Assembly (NCBI GenBank): GCA_008694505.1
Contig: VZDJ01000216.1
Coordinates: forward strand, 2,589,539-2,653,538
DNA from: Cyanoderma ruficeps
Lineage: Eukaryota; Chordata; Aves; Passeriformes; Timaliidae
DNA: 64,000 nucleotides
Direction of reading: 5' to 3'
Shown here one piece after another: positions 13,307 to 42,740 of this stretch. The position numbers and the translations under genes were made by a program. The notes under the pieces were generated by a model. The model saw only the letters and a program-made list of their open reading frames with translations. It searched no databases and was not told the DNA's origin. The stretch's first letter is position 1, and every line of letters starts with the position of its first letter.

Positions 13307-13440
13307 CCTGCCTGTGCCGGAGATCGGGGCGAGAAGCCGGGGAAATAGAAACTCATGAGCGCAGAGGAAGAGGCGGTGACGCTGTGCCCAGAGGCGGGGC
13401 AGGACTCCCGGCCGGACGCTCTTCTAAAGTGACACCAGGT
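12860..13440. promoter_or_regulatory. CpG-rich region over TRIM65 exon 1 and promoter
   Basis: CpG density rises over TRIM65 exon 1 and about 130 bp upstream of its ATG. This marks the probable minus-strand promoter. No TATA box is apparent. Confidence 0.5.
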
Positions 13441-15107
13441 TGCTGCCCCGTCGTCACACTGGCTGTGCCACAGGCTGCGGAGACGAGATGACAGGGAGAG
13501 TTGGAGCTGGTCCCCTGTGGAAAGGGAGGGCTTGTGAAGCACAGTGGGAGACTCCGGAGAGGATGGAATGATGCAGTGACAGCACAGGGAGACACGGAGG
13601 AGGCTGACAGGGATCAGAGCAATGTGTATTTCCATGAACACGTTTGCTGGGCACACATCGATGTGCAATTGGATTTTCACTCCTTTATTGTCCTTGGAAG
13701 GAGCTTCCAGGCATCCCCAGCTCTGCCAGGACTGGGTCCCTGAGCTGAGTGTGGCAGTCCCCCCTGGCACAGAGCTCCTGCCTGGTAATCAGCAGAGGCA
13801 CACACTGCTGCTGCAGCCACATGTCACCTCCCTGTGCAGTGGCAAGGCTGTGACACATGCCAGCACCATGTTCTTCCCTTGCATCTTTTAAACCACAGCT
13901 CCTGCTGTTTGCCATGTCCCCATGCACACCCACAACACCTTTTCCTAAGAACTTCCTTGCAACACCTGTGCAGATCAACACCCTGAAACGCAATAAAGAT
14001 GCCACCTGGGCCACCTGGTCCCTGCTCAGGTGGTAGGTGGAGTCTCCTGTGCGGAGGCCAGAGCCTTCACCTCGTCACACAGTTCAGTTTCAGTTTTCCC
14101 AGCCCAAGCCTTATCTCTGCCCCAGGCCCACGTGCTATCTTGCACACATTCCCAGGCCACTGATGCTGAAGGCATGGCCTTGTATTTCAGCAGCTCTGCA
14201 GCCTCCCCTCATGAGCAGCTTCCCTTTCACCTGCACAGGTGAGGGCAAGCAGGGAGCAGGTGTCTGGTGGATCATCCACACCAGCTTCCATACTACAGGC
14301 AGGCTCAGAGACACGTCCCTGACCACAGTAGTGGACTTGGGGTATGTCACAACTCCCTGCATGTCCCAGCGAGCTTCAGCTCCAAAACATTCCTTTGGGC
14401 TGCATCTGTCAATTCTGGCCAAATATTTAAAGCCCAGAGAGGTGTGACATGAGCTGTGTGTCTGCCTGGAACCTGTGTCCCATCGTGGGCACCTCCCCAG
14501 CACCCTCACCCCAGCTTAAACCAGACCCCAGAACCCTTCAGGCTGGGAGGGGAGTTCAGGGAGCTCTGGAGTAACTGGTAACAGCCCTGAGCACAGGCAG
14601 CTGAAGGCTCCAATTTCCTGGTAAAAGGAACCTCAGAAAGTTACGGGGAACCAGAGCTGGGAAGAGGCAGCTGTACCAGCAGGAACATGCTGGTATTTGG
14701 GGGTCCATGTGAACAGGAGATGCACGGTGGAGCACAGCAGAGAGCAGAGGCCTCCAAGGCTTGGGAACAGGACCAGCAGCAGTGCCAGTCCACCACCAGA
14801 AGCAGCTCTGCTTCTGCTCCACCTGCCCATGCCAGGTATGTTCTGTCCAGGAAGAGAGGGGAAGGAGGCTGAGGTCCATGTGCTTGGGTAGCTGAAGCCA
14901 CCTCCACAAACAGTGACCTTGTGCAGGTTTACCACCTGTGTAGTCACACTCTTCCCAAACTACAACATCCAAGAAGGGAAGTGACTCCAGCCAGCGAAGG
15001 GCTGCCCCTCTCCCCTGCACCCTGCTGAGCTCCCCAGCTCTGTGCCAACTGGTCAGGGTAAAAGGCTCTTTGCAATAAAGACAGCTCTGCCAGCACTGTT
15101 CTGAGTG
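13441..15107. other. TRIM65-MRPL38 intergenic gap
   Basis: No gene is recognised here. There is a minus-strand AATAAA at 13684-13689 and plus-strand AATAAA at 13992-13997 and 15074-15079, but no exon structure to go with them. They may be chance or unannotated UTR ends. Confidence 0.35.
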
Positions 15108-15113
15108 TTTAAT
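15108..15113 (-). promoter_or_regulatory. Possible MRPL38 polyadenylation signal (ATTAAA)
   Basis: TTTAAT on the plus strand reads ATTAAA on the minus strand, about 430 nt past the MRPL38 stop. It is the common variant signal, and no canonical AATAAA was found nearer on that strand. The assignment is tentative. Confidence 0.3.
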
Positions 15114-15541
15114 CAAACTCATCTCTCCAGGAGGACTGCACAAATAAAATCTGACACAGTCCTGAACCACAGCACTGTGAGAGGAAGAAATCCAGGCTGG
15201 CCCGGCTTTGTTTGTTCCATAAACAGGCAAGAGGAGAACTGTGATCCTTGCAGAGAAGCAAGGCAAAGCATCTCTGGGGAGATGCAACCTGCCAGCCACT
15301 GCTCAGCTCCGCTGCAGCACCAGGAGCAAGGTTTCAGCCTGGCCATGGCTTCCCTTTGAATGTTCTTGTTAAGCAGCTCCTTGACCACACAGCTGCCAGC
15401 CCTGTGAGCACCCACTGCCAGCTCCCAGCACAGTGGAACTGGGGGCTGAGGGACTGAGACTTTGTCATTTCCCTCCTGAGGCACTGAGGGGAGTACAGGA
15501 AATCCAGGAGCCAGCAGCCCAGGGACAGAGGGGGACAGCTC

Positions 15542-18500
15542 CTAGTAAATGCCATAGGTGGGCTCCTGCGTGTCTCGGTACCTGTCCAGGTACCTCAGGG
15601 GCTGGTGCCGAGGGAACTTCACCTGCGGAGGGTGGTAGGGGGGCGGCCGCACGAACTCGAACACGGGCTCCCTCATGTCTGCAAAGGGAAACAGGGTCAG
15701 CAGGAGGGCTCACAGCTGAACCACACACCCCCCTACACCACACAGGACCAGGGCTGCTCAAACACGCCCTTGGAGTTATTTTAATATCCTCATCCAAGGA
15801 TTAGGGGTTGTTCCTTCAGGCTACCGTTAGTTTGGAGGAGGATGGCTCAGGAAGGGCTTAGTCTGTGCTGATCCTGGACAAGTGCCAAGATCAAGAGACA
15901 GCCTGCAGCCACAGGGCCATGTCCCACCCATAGATCCCCTCCAGCATCCCCACTCCTTACTGAGCAGCTGATGGAAGGTGGAAGTGACAGAGCTGTCCCA
16001 CTGACACTGGAAAAATGCCAGCCCTGCCGGGGTCATGGCGTCTGCGTGCTTTCTGTAGAAGTCAAATGTGCTAAAGGTTCTCATCTTCAGGCTGTAGCTG
16101 GAAACAAGACACAAGCACCAAGTGAACCTCTCCTTGCAGCAGCACTCTGCTCCACATCACCCTGGGGCATATGAAAGAGGTGGAAAAGGAAGCCACTAAA
16201 AGGAAATCTCCCAGTATCTCCAGCTCTGTGGACACTTCTGGGCACATTTCTCCTACAGCCTGTTCCGTAACAACAGGACCCTGCAGTGCTGGGACTGTGG
16301 CTGCAGAGCACACACAAACCCAAAGTCAGCCCTGGAGAACTCTGCAGAGTGACAGGAGCTGCTCCTCTACTGCAGTGACAGGCACATGAACCCCACGAGC
16401 AGCAGCAGCAGCCAAGCCCAGTGTGTGAGCAGAGGAATTACCAGGGCACCGGCCGAGCGTCCTGGCTGAAGTCGATGGGACCACGTTGCTTGAAGAGCAG
16501 GAAGATGAAGCGGTGATAGCCCGTGCCCATGGCAGGGAAGGGGGGCAGGTAATGGCACAGCTCCTTGCCAGCCCTGATGTCACTGCCTGGGATGTTGGTC
16601 CTGAACACAAACACATTTACATTCACTTCCCTCCAGCAGATTCATCCAGGACTGCAAAACACTTTGCCATGCTGGGATGTGATTTCTACCCCGTCTGATA
16701 AGGGAACAGATAGTAGAGATTGCTTTCACCACAGGAAAAATCCCACCCAGTGATTGGAATGCTGAACAACAGCAACATTTGGAACTCCTCCACCCTTAAA
16801 AGGACCCAAAACACAGGGCTAAAGGAGCTAATGGCAGGAGCACCAGGAAAAGCCATGGATTCTGAGCTGCTGGAGGAGTTTTTGCCCAGTCCACAAGCAC
16901 AGAGCACATGGCTCTGATGTACTCACACCAGCCAGTGGAGGTACTCTGAGTCTGCATCCCTCAAATGTCCATCTGCCAACACAGAACAGAGAAAAGTGAC
17001 TTAGAGACACCCTGGTGCAAGCATCAACTCCAAAGTGAGAATGCCCAGACCTGCTTTGACCAGAGGGAGCAGCTCAAGACCTCCCAGCATTCCTCCCCTA
17101 GCAGAAAAGGAACTCATTCCTATAGGGATGAGTTTAAAATGAGGAGCAAAGAACTCTGCAAATATAATTCCAAGATTCTTGAAATCTTCTTGGGCAGGTG
17201 CATCTCTTGGTCAGGGTGAACAGTGTCAGCAAAGCTGCCTTCCAGGCAGACTACCAAGGAAGAGGAGTTTGGAGGTAAACAAAGATGGGAGTCAGGAAAT
17301 TACTTCCTCTACAGTGTGAGTCCTGTTGTGTCACCGTCCCTTCTCTCAACTGCTACAGATTTAGGGAGCATACAATCTATCCTCCATATGTAATATGTCC
17401 CAATCTAACAGATATACCATCACAGATTTACAGAATAGTTTGGGCTAGAAGGGACCTTAAAGTTTATCTCATCCAACCCCCTGCCATGGGCAGGGACACC
17501 TTCCACTAGACCAGGTTGCTCCAACCTGGCCTTGAACACTTCCAGTATCCATCATCTCTGTGTAGCCAAAAGAATCAGGAGTTAACCAAAAGCTGAGTGA
17601 AACAACCCAGTTTAAACGTGTTCCTTTAAAGAACTTGCTTCTCACCTGGATTTGTGAGCAGCAAGGTCCAGAGGGAGCCTTTGTCTGCCTCGTATGACAC
17701 TGCAGGGGGACTGGAAGCCTAAAAGAGCAACATAAAGAGAATATAAATCACTCACACAACAGCTTCTGTGAACTGTGTCTGGGCAAGGCTTGGACACAAC
17801 ACAGACTGGGCACTGCCAGGCCACAGAGGAATCCACCTGGAGAGCTCCAGGGCATAAATAACCATCAGCCTCCTGACAGACAACCTACAGTGTCTGTCCC
17901 TATCACATCCATAAAATAGTTTCCTTCAGGACAGAGGAAACACTCTCATAAAAGGCACCCCCTGGAATGAACCATGCCCGTTGGAAGCCCCTGGCAGAAA
18001 AAGGCTTTCCAGGGGCTCCAGGTTGTTCCCAGCTCCCCTCACGCACCTCAGACGGAGTCACCATGTTCCCATAGTAGACTGGCACGAGGTGCTCGTCCTG
18101 CTGGCTGTAGTGCACCCTCAGGGGCACCCAGGGGGTGAAGGTGGCCCCCTTGAACAGGTCCCGGAACACCCCGCAGTGCTCGGCCACGCGCTGCTTGTGG
18201 AACGGGCCGCTGGTCCTCTCCCACTCAGCCCTGACGTCGTCAAGGGGAATGAGCACTGCAGGGAGAGAGGGAGGATGCCGAGGCAGCAGAGGAGAGAGGG
18301 AGGATGCAGAGGCAGCAGCTGGACACCCAGAGCAGCTGGAGCAGGAAGGGAGGTGCTGGGGCACTGACCAGTCCGGAGCCGCGCTGCTCGTTCCATCTCG
18401 GGATTCTGGCGGTTCTCCCTCAGGATCCTCTTTCTCTCCTTGATCTCCTTGGCCCGTGACACCTTCTCACGTGGCAGGCCAATGTCTGTCGGGGGCTCTT

Positions 18501-20706
18501 CAGAGAGGGGTGAAAAGAGAGGGGAAGAAACATGTGAACACCCAAATCAAACACAAGCCCCTGTGAAATGTCTGAGAGTGTGAGACAGAAACTTCCAGAG
18601 GTCAGGATCAGAGAAGGGTTTGAGCTGGGAGGGGCATTGAAGACCATCCACTTCCATCCCCTGCCATGGACAAGGACACCTCCCACTAGAAAAGACTTGA
18701 AAGGACAATCAGGCCTTGATTCTGTCCCCTCTGCACCTCCTTCCCCAGGTCATGGCCCTCCCATTCCCAGCTCCACCAGCTGCTGAGCAGCCCAGCTGTT
18801 ATCTGCTGCAGGCCTGATGCTCTGGCTCCTTGTCTGCTCCCTGTGGCACCACTGGTGACACTGTAGTACACCACAAAGACTCTGACCTCAGAAGGCTGAA
18901 AAAGTGACTCCTTTATTTTCAGAAAACATTTTCCCTTTTATACTATTTTACACAGACCAATTCGATCGGTGACAAGAAGACAAACCTCTCAATCACATTA
19001 GTCAGACCAGAGGACATCAAAAAGGAGTCCCTCCTAGGGCAAGAATGTAAACATTCCTGCCCTTCCCAAGACATGTCTCTTGTTTACAGAAAATTCCCTG
19101 GGAAAGGAATTTCAGAAACCAAAACATGTCAGGCACAAACCAGGGCTACACGGTGGGGCTCCAAGCAATCATTTCTTTGCTCCCTGTCTTTTGGCATTCC
19201 CTGGCCAGCCTCCCTCCCTCTGGAAACCCGCCACCCCCTTTCCCCGGAGATATTTGCACACGGGAAAGGGCTGAGCCCCGAGCAGCTGCCGGGGCGCTGC
19301 GGGGACAAAGCCGCGCTCCCCGGCGGGGCGGGTACCTGCGGGGGGGTCGGTGTGTCCGCGGTACGTGTTCCACCAGCGCGGTTTGCGGCTCTCCCGCGCC
19401 GCCTGCCTGAAGTACCGGGTGAAGCTCCGGTACCGCTGCAGCGCCTCCGCGTTCCCCACGGCCACATCCTCGTTGGGCATCGGCCCCAGCGGGGCTGCCC
19501 TCTTCCAGAGCACGGCTGGAGAGAAACACACATCCCAGGGGGTTCAGAGGGAGAGAAACGAGCCATCCCCACCTCCCACAGACACGTCCCACGTTCGTGG
19601 AGTCAGGGGATGGGTGAGGCTGGAAGGGACCAGAGTCATCTGATCCCACCTCCCTGCTCCAGCAGGGTCATCCCAGAGCACATGGGGCACGATTGTGTCC
19701 AGATGGCTCTGGAACATCTCCAGTGAAGGGAGACTCCACACCCTCTCTGGACAATCTGTTCAGGGCTTGGTCACTGCACAGGGAAGAAGTTCTGCCTCAT
19801 GTCCAGGTGGAATTTCCTGGGCATCACTTCGTGTCCGTGGCCTCTGGTGCCATTGCTGGGCCTCCAGGAGCAGAGCCTGGGCCCTGCTCTGCCCCTTCCC
19901 TGCAGACAGGGACAGACAGGGATGAGGGCCCCTCTCAGCCCCAGCACCCTCAGCCTTTCCCCAGGACAGAGACGGTCCCGTCCCCAGATCATCTTTGTGT
20001 CCCTCCACGGGACCCGCTCCAGGAGCTCCGTGTCTCTCCCATCCCGAGGAGCCCAGAACTGGACACTGCTCCAGGGCAGGCCTCGCCAGGGCTGAGCAGA
20101 GGGGCAGCATCACTCCTGACCTGCTGGAAATGCTCTTCCCAACACACCCGGGACACCAGTGCCCTCTTCGTCCCCTCGGGCACAGCGCTGGGCACGGACA
20201 GCTCATGGTCCACCAGGACCCCCAGCTCCTTCCCCACAGAGCTGCTTTTCCAGCCGGTCCGTCCCAGCCTGTGCTGGTGCCTGGGGTCGTTCCTCTGCAG
20301 GTGAAGGACCCTGCACCTGCCTTTGTTGAACTTCAGACAGTTCCTCTCTGCTTTTCTCCCCAGCCTGCCCTGGTCCCTCTGAAGGGCTCACAGCACTCTG
20401 GGCTATCGGCCACTCCTCCCAGCTTTATGCTGAGGAGGCATCGACCTCATCCATGTTCCTCATCCAAGTCATTGAGGAACAAATTAATCAACTCTGGGCG
20501 CAGTATTGAACCCTGGGGGACGTCACTAGTGACAAGGCCTGGCGTTCGGGACACAGCCGTCCTGGAGCACTCTCCCTTCGCCCCCCCCCCCCNCTTCCCC
20601 GGCGAGTTTCGGGGCTCCCCTGGTTCCCCCGACTCTCACCGGCCGTGCCGAAGCTCCGCCCGCCGCGGGCCCCGCGAAGCGCGGCGCTCAGCAGGGACGC
20701 CGCCAT
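15542..20706 (-). CDS. MRPL38: MRPL38, mitochondrial large ribosomal subunit protein mL38 (378 aa, 9 exons)
   Basis: Coding exons on the minus strand are 20706-20640, 19515-19336, 18497-18369, 18255-18047, 17718-17646, 16972-16927, 16600-16442, 16097-15961 and 15678-15542, summing to 1137 nt. The first 23 residues are rich in Ala, Arg and Ser, as expected of a mitochondrial presequence. The middle and C-terminal parts form the PEBP-like domain of mL38, with YLHWLVTNIPG, a FLLFKQ strand and the C-terminal PTYGIY conserved with human. In the family the protein sits on the central protuberance of the mitoribosome large subunit in the matrix. Each exon phase was checked, and the product is two residues shorter than the human protein. 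Introns 1, 2 and 5 carry repeats. The start ATG lies in a CpG-rich first exon. Confidence 0.94.
16395..16412. repeat. Short (AGC)n run in MRPL38 intron
   Basis: About five AGC triplets lie between MRPL38 exons 7 and 8. The run is a minor microsatellite with no coding meaning. Confidence 0.5.
17420..17565 (-). repeat. CR1 non-LTR retrotransposon fragment (MRPL38 intron 5)
   Basis: The plus strand reads a classic reverse-complement CR1 3' end. A 'gggctagaagggaccttaaa' block is followed by 'ccaaccccctgccatgggca' and the 'cttccactagaccaggttgc' and 'cctggccttgaacacttcca' blocks. The element's own 3' end therefore lies on the left. CR1 is the dominant LINE of birds and reptiles. The copy is 5'-truncated, as most are. 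Confidence 0.88.
18600..18700 (-). repeat. Short CR1 fragment (MRPL38 intron 2)
   Basis: The blocks 'gagctgggaggggcattgaa' and 'cccctgccatggacaaggac' followed by 'acctcccactaga' match the same CR1 3' region in the same orientation as the copy at 17420-17565. The fragment is more diverged. Confidence 0.7.
18862..19140 (-). mobile_element. Probable solo LTR of an endogenous retrovirus (MRPL38 intron 2), right end uncertain
   Basis: Read on the minus strand, this block has a TATA-like TATAAAA near 18942-18936 and an AATAAA at 18917-18912. It ends in a CA dinucleotide at 18862, which is the order expected for U3, R and U5. The left boundary begins TGTAGTACACC on the plus strand. The right boundary is approximate and no target-site duplication was found. 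It is in sense with MRPL38, so its polyadenylation signal is on the transcript strand. Confidence 0.5.
19600..20545 (-). mobile_element. Long (about 0.95 kb) CR1 copy in MRPL38 intron 1
   Basis: The stretch starts with the CR1 3' block 'ggctggaagggaccagagtc' and continues through 'ggacaatctgttcagggctt', 'gcccagaactggacactgct' and 'ttgttgaacttcagacagtt' to 'gaaccctggggga'. That order is the reverse complement of the last kilobase of a CR1 element, that is the end of ORF2 plus the 3' UTR. The 5' part is truncated on the right. Open frames across it on the plus strand are antisense shadows. Confidence 0.8.
20580..20594. repeat. Poly-C tract with an unresolved base
   Basis: A run of cytosines contains an N at 20593. 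It lies just beyond MRPL38 exon 1 in intron 1. Length and sequence across it are assembly-limited. Confidence 0.8.
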
Positions 20707-20790
20707 ATTGTGCGCCGCGCTCAGAGAAGGACCCCGTTGCCATCGTGACGGTCGCTGAGGCGCGCAGGCCTGGCTTGGAAGGCCCGCCCG
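20640..20790. promoter_or_regulatory. MRPL38 CpG-rich promoter region
   Basis: The first exon and about 85 bp upstream of the ATG at 20706 are CpG-rich, as expected for a housekeeping promoter on the minus strand. No plus-strand gene starts nearby. Confidence 0.5.
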
Positions 20791-22063
20791 CCATGGGGCT
20801 GCCCCTCGTGCCGCCTGACTCGGGCGGTGCCCGCAGTGAGGCTGTCCGCGGTAGAGCCTGTTTAGAAACCTCCCTCCAGCCGCAGGTCTTCTCTCGCCCC
20901 GGGCTCCCCATCCCCGCCCTCGCCCCACTGAGGGAAGTGTCCCAAACCTCCTTCATGCCATGAGCAGTTCACACCAAGGCTGAGTACAGGACAAAGCCAG
21001 CCCTGCTCGTACTCGAGTTCCTGCTTCCCACAAATCCCCGGGAACCATCTGCCTCTGGTATTTTATAACCTGCAGACCCATCCTGCAGTGCCTTTCACCA
21101 CACAGACTGCCAGTCCTTCTGGGAACATGGGCTCCTTATGAAGCCGTCTCCAAAAGGTGGCATTTTAAAGAGTCCATCGCCAACAGGCCCCTCGTTTCAG
21201 GACTCTGCAAGAACAGAGTCGCTTACAGCGTCATTGCCTGACAGTGAAATTACTCCTGCGCAGGGGCTCAGCACTCAGGGAATGGCACCATCCTGTTGCC
21301 CTAAGAGAGATGGGGCTGCAGGGCCGTCGAGCAGGGTTTTAAGCACAGTTTGCTGACCCTCAGACACAGCAAAGCACCCCAGGTTGTGGCATTCAGGCAT
21401 TATCACCAATCACAGCAAGATAAGTGCACAAAATCCTCACCAACAGCAAGGAAGGAAAACTGTTTCCCAATACATCAACTCCAAAAATGAATGGAAACCA
21501 ACTGCTGTGAGCTGAAGCTGCTGCTGCCCAGCACCAGAGTCAGACCCTTGCTGTGGGCTCTGATGAGCTTTTGCTGGTGTTGGAGCTGCAGTGACACGGA
21601 GCAAAGGCCACAGCCAGCCCTGCCCTGTGCCAGCTGTGCTTCCCCTGTGGCCGGGAGCAGCAGGAGAGGCTGGATCCCCATGGGATGGGGCTGGCTGCCC
21701 TACAACACTGCAGAGCACAGCCAGGGAGGTCACACTATATAAAACACCAAAATCCAACTGATTTGAGGTCTTCTGAATACTTCCCTCTACTTCCCCCATT
21801 ACTTTACATGAGATCCGCTGAAGTCAGCGTGTGAAAAGAGAGACATTTTGTCTGAAAACACATTTTTGTAATTTATTAGATCTGTACACAGCTAGTGCTG
21901 TTCTCATTAGCATATTTTAAACCTGCTCCTCCATCCCCCCTCCCTAGGCCAGGAGCCTGTTCCAGCCTGGACACAGGGAAGGCAGAGCCCTCAGCCTCCT
22001 CTGGCATCCTGAACTTCCATGGAGACCTGAAACACTCGGCAGTCAAAAGGCAAGTTCGATTAG
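20791..22063. other. MRPL38-ACOX1 gap; FBF1 not seen
   Basis: The gap from the MRPL38 start to the ACOX1 transcript end is only about 1.3 kb. I see no exon set resembling FBF1, which lies between these genes in human. No RNA gene or clear repeat is visible. A second minus-strand AATAAA at 21872-21877 could be an alternative ACOX1 end. Confidence 0.5.
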
Positions 22064-22069
22064 TTTATT
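22064..22069 (-). promoter_or_regulatory. Candidate ACOX1 polyadenylation signal (AATAAA)
   Basis: TTTATT on the plus strand reads AATAAA on the minus strand, about 1.46 kb past the ACOX1 stop. This fits a long 3' UTR such as the human gene has. A second candidate lies at 21872-21877. Confidence 0.45.
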
Positions 22070-23527
22070 TAAAATTAAACATTTCTTTCTGTTCAGCTAC
22101 TGCACATGGAGCCAAACCTGATGTCTGATCATTGTTAGTGCCAGAAAACTGATTCAAAATTAGAGACTAACAGAGACAAAAGCTGCAGAGAAGCGGCTTC
22201 TCTGGTTTTGCCTCAGAACTGCAGGATTTGGATTTATGGTGAAGCTTTTTACCATTTTAAACTCAGAGTTGCCCTTCTCTAGTGTGAAGAGGTTTTATGG
22301 CTACTGGACAGAGTTACTGGTGTGGAAAAACAGCAATGATTTTGCTTGGTTGTAGTTGCACTGATTTGCCTGGGCAGTAGGACATTCTCTTCCAAGCTAA
22401 ATTCTTTCTGTTCAATCAGACAGCATTGTGCAAGGCCCAAGTTGATATCAAAAGAAAATTAAGCAAATCAGAGAGAGCTCCTTGGAAATGCATGGGTAGG
22501 AAAAAACATCTGGACACTTCACTTGGGATTGTCATTTTCCTGACAAATGCCTTTAAAAAACAGGGCAACATCCCAGAAAAAACAGAAGACCTGAGGATGC
22601 TGGTCAGCTGATTTCTGCCCTCCAATACTGGCTTCATCATTCCAGGTCAAATTTGCAGCTTTTACCACTACATGTGGCTTCTTCCTCCCACCAAATCAAC
22701 ACAAGTAACATTTGTAAAGTGCTTTGAGATAGTGCTAGAAAATGCTGAGAGTGAAAAGAAGGGCAGAACATCTGTCATCAGCACCCAGCTGATTACTACG
22801 AGTTGGTTTTTATCCTCAGAGCAGCATCACTATGTTCTCCTTTGACCTGCTATTAACCAAGAGCTGGCACAAAGGGAAAAGGAGTTTGTGCAGGGCAGTG
22901 AAAGAAGGAAAACAAAGGAAACACGAGGATTTCTTCTGGAGAGATGCCTGAAGCACAGCTCCAGAGGAGGACGGGTATTTACTTCCCGGATCCATCAGGA
23001 AAACAGCGCCACACGCAGACTCACATGCACAGAGCTCTGCAGGAGGCTTCACACAGCACAAACATTTGCCAAATGAGGAGAGAGGTGGGGCTAATCTTAA
23101 AAAAAAATAATTAAGAAATCAAGACACTGATGCTTTTTTTGAGGGAAGGACATAACTGCTCACCAGAAGTTACTGCCTGAGGGCTGTCAGCTACATCATA
23201 GTAAAGTCCTGCCACCTTTTCCAGCTGACAGGAACTTCTCTCTAGTTAGCAGCTTCACAAAAGCAATCCTTGTATAAATCCATAAAGCTTTCTCAGATTT
23301 TTAAAAGGTTAATTTTACCATTATAATTGCACTTTAAAAACAGGCATCAATCTCTACGCACTCTTCCCAAACACCTTCTCCATTTATAAAAGAGGAAAGA
23401 AAGGCTACAATTATTCACTGTCCTACAGCTACAGGATTCAAAGGTTTGATTCAGGTGCCTGAAGGAAGGATGCAAACACCCAATTTTCAGGGCAGGACAA
23501 GAGTGCATTTCAAAAAACCTGCAGGCT

Positions 23528-42162
<18,635 letters not shown>

Positions 42163-42335
42163 CGCGGCGGCGGCTCTGCCCGGTCCCGATCCCGATCAAA
42201 ACCCCGGTCCCGATCCCGATCCCTTCCCGTCCCCGCTGCGCCGGCACCGCCCCCCGCCTGACGTCACCCCCGCGACGCCACGTGGGTCCCCACCACGTGG
42301 GTCCCGCGCCGTGCCCGCCCTTCCCGCGGGAGGCG
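42163..42335. promoter_or_regulatory. Bidirectional CpG-rich promoter between ACOX1 and TEN1
   Basis: The ACOX1 start codon (minus, 42162) and the first plausible TEN1 exon (plus, about 42336) are separated by about 170 bp of CpG-rich, TATA-less DNA. A shared divergent promoter is the simplest reading, and the two genes are also head to head in human. CACGTG E-box-like hexamers occur twice, at 42279-42284 and 42294-42299. On the ACOX1 strand, 42223-42202 carries four G-runs with 2- to 3-nt loops. Confidence 0.65.
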
Positions 42336-42346
42336 ATGGCGGAGCG
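42336..42346 (+). other. Possible end of TEN1 non-coding exon 1 with an upstream ATG
   Basis: ATGGCGGAGCG is followed at once by a good donor, GTGAGC. Spliced to the TEN1 exon that starts at 44085, this ATG would open an eight-codon upstream frame. The frame stops at 44098-44100, one base before the TEN1 start codon. The 5' end of the exon is unknown, and this is inference from splice signals only. Confidence 0.4.
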
Positions 42347-42439
42347 GTGAGCACGCGTTCTGTCGTGCTGCGAGCGGTGCCTTAAATCGCGCTGTGATGT
42401 GCATGGAGCGGCGCTGGGAGAGCGCCTCCACGTGCGGCT

Positions 42440-42740
42440 TCGGCATGGAGTAGTTAATTAAATAAACAGCTCATTAAATGCTGTTAGAGGGCTGCGTTTG
42501 TGCACGCGTTAAATACGGTGTGGGCTAGTGCTGTGGGTGTGCGCATTAAGGGCGTAAAGGGCTGCGATTGAGCCTGGGCCTGCCGTAAGTAAATCTCCCT
42601 GCAAGGTCCTGCAGTGGAGGTGCGCATGCATTAGGTAGCAGATTGGGTGGGCACAGGGTGTGTGGCGATTGGGGTATGGCTCTTACAACTTAAATGACTC
42701 TATGCGTTAAAAAGTGTATTAAATGTACACTGGGCATCTT
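42440..42740. repeat. Degenerate array of GCRTTAA-like motifs
   Basis: Motifs such as GCGTTAA (42506, 42704) and GCATTAA (42543) recur among near-copies spaced very roughly 37-45 bp apart. They suggest an old, decayed minisatellite just inside TEN1 intron 1. Further copies at 43089 and 43116 lie outside the array. Confidence 0.3.

Noticed and set aside
19995..20963. 322-codon plus-strand open frame between MRPL38 exons 1 and 2 and beyond
   Set aside because: It runs through the reversed CR1 copy, an unresolved base and antisense MRPL38 exon 1, so it is a composite of unrelated sequence.
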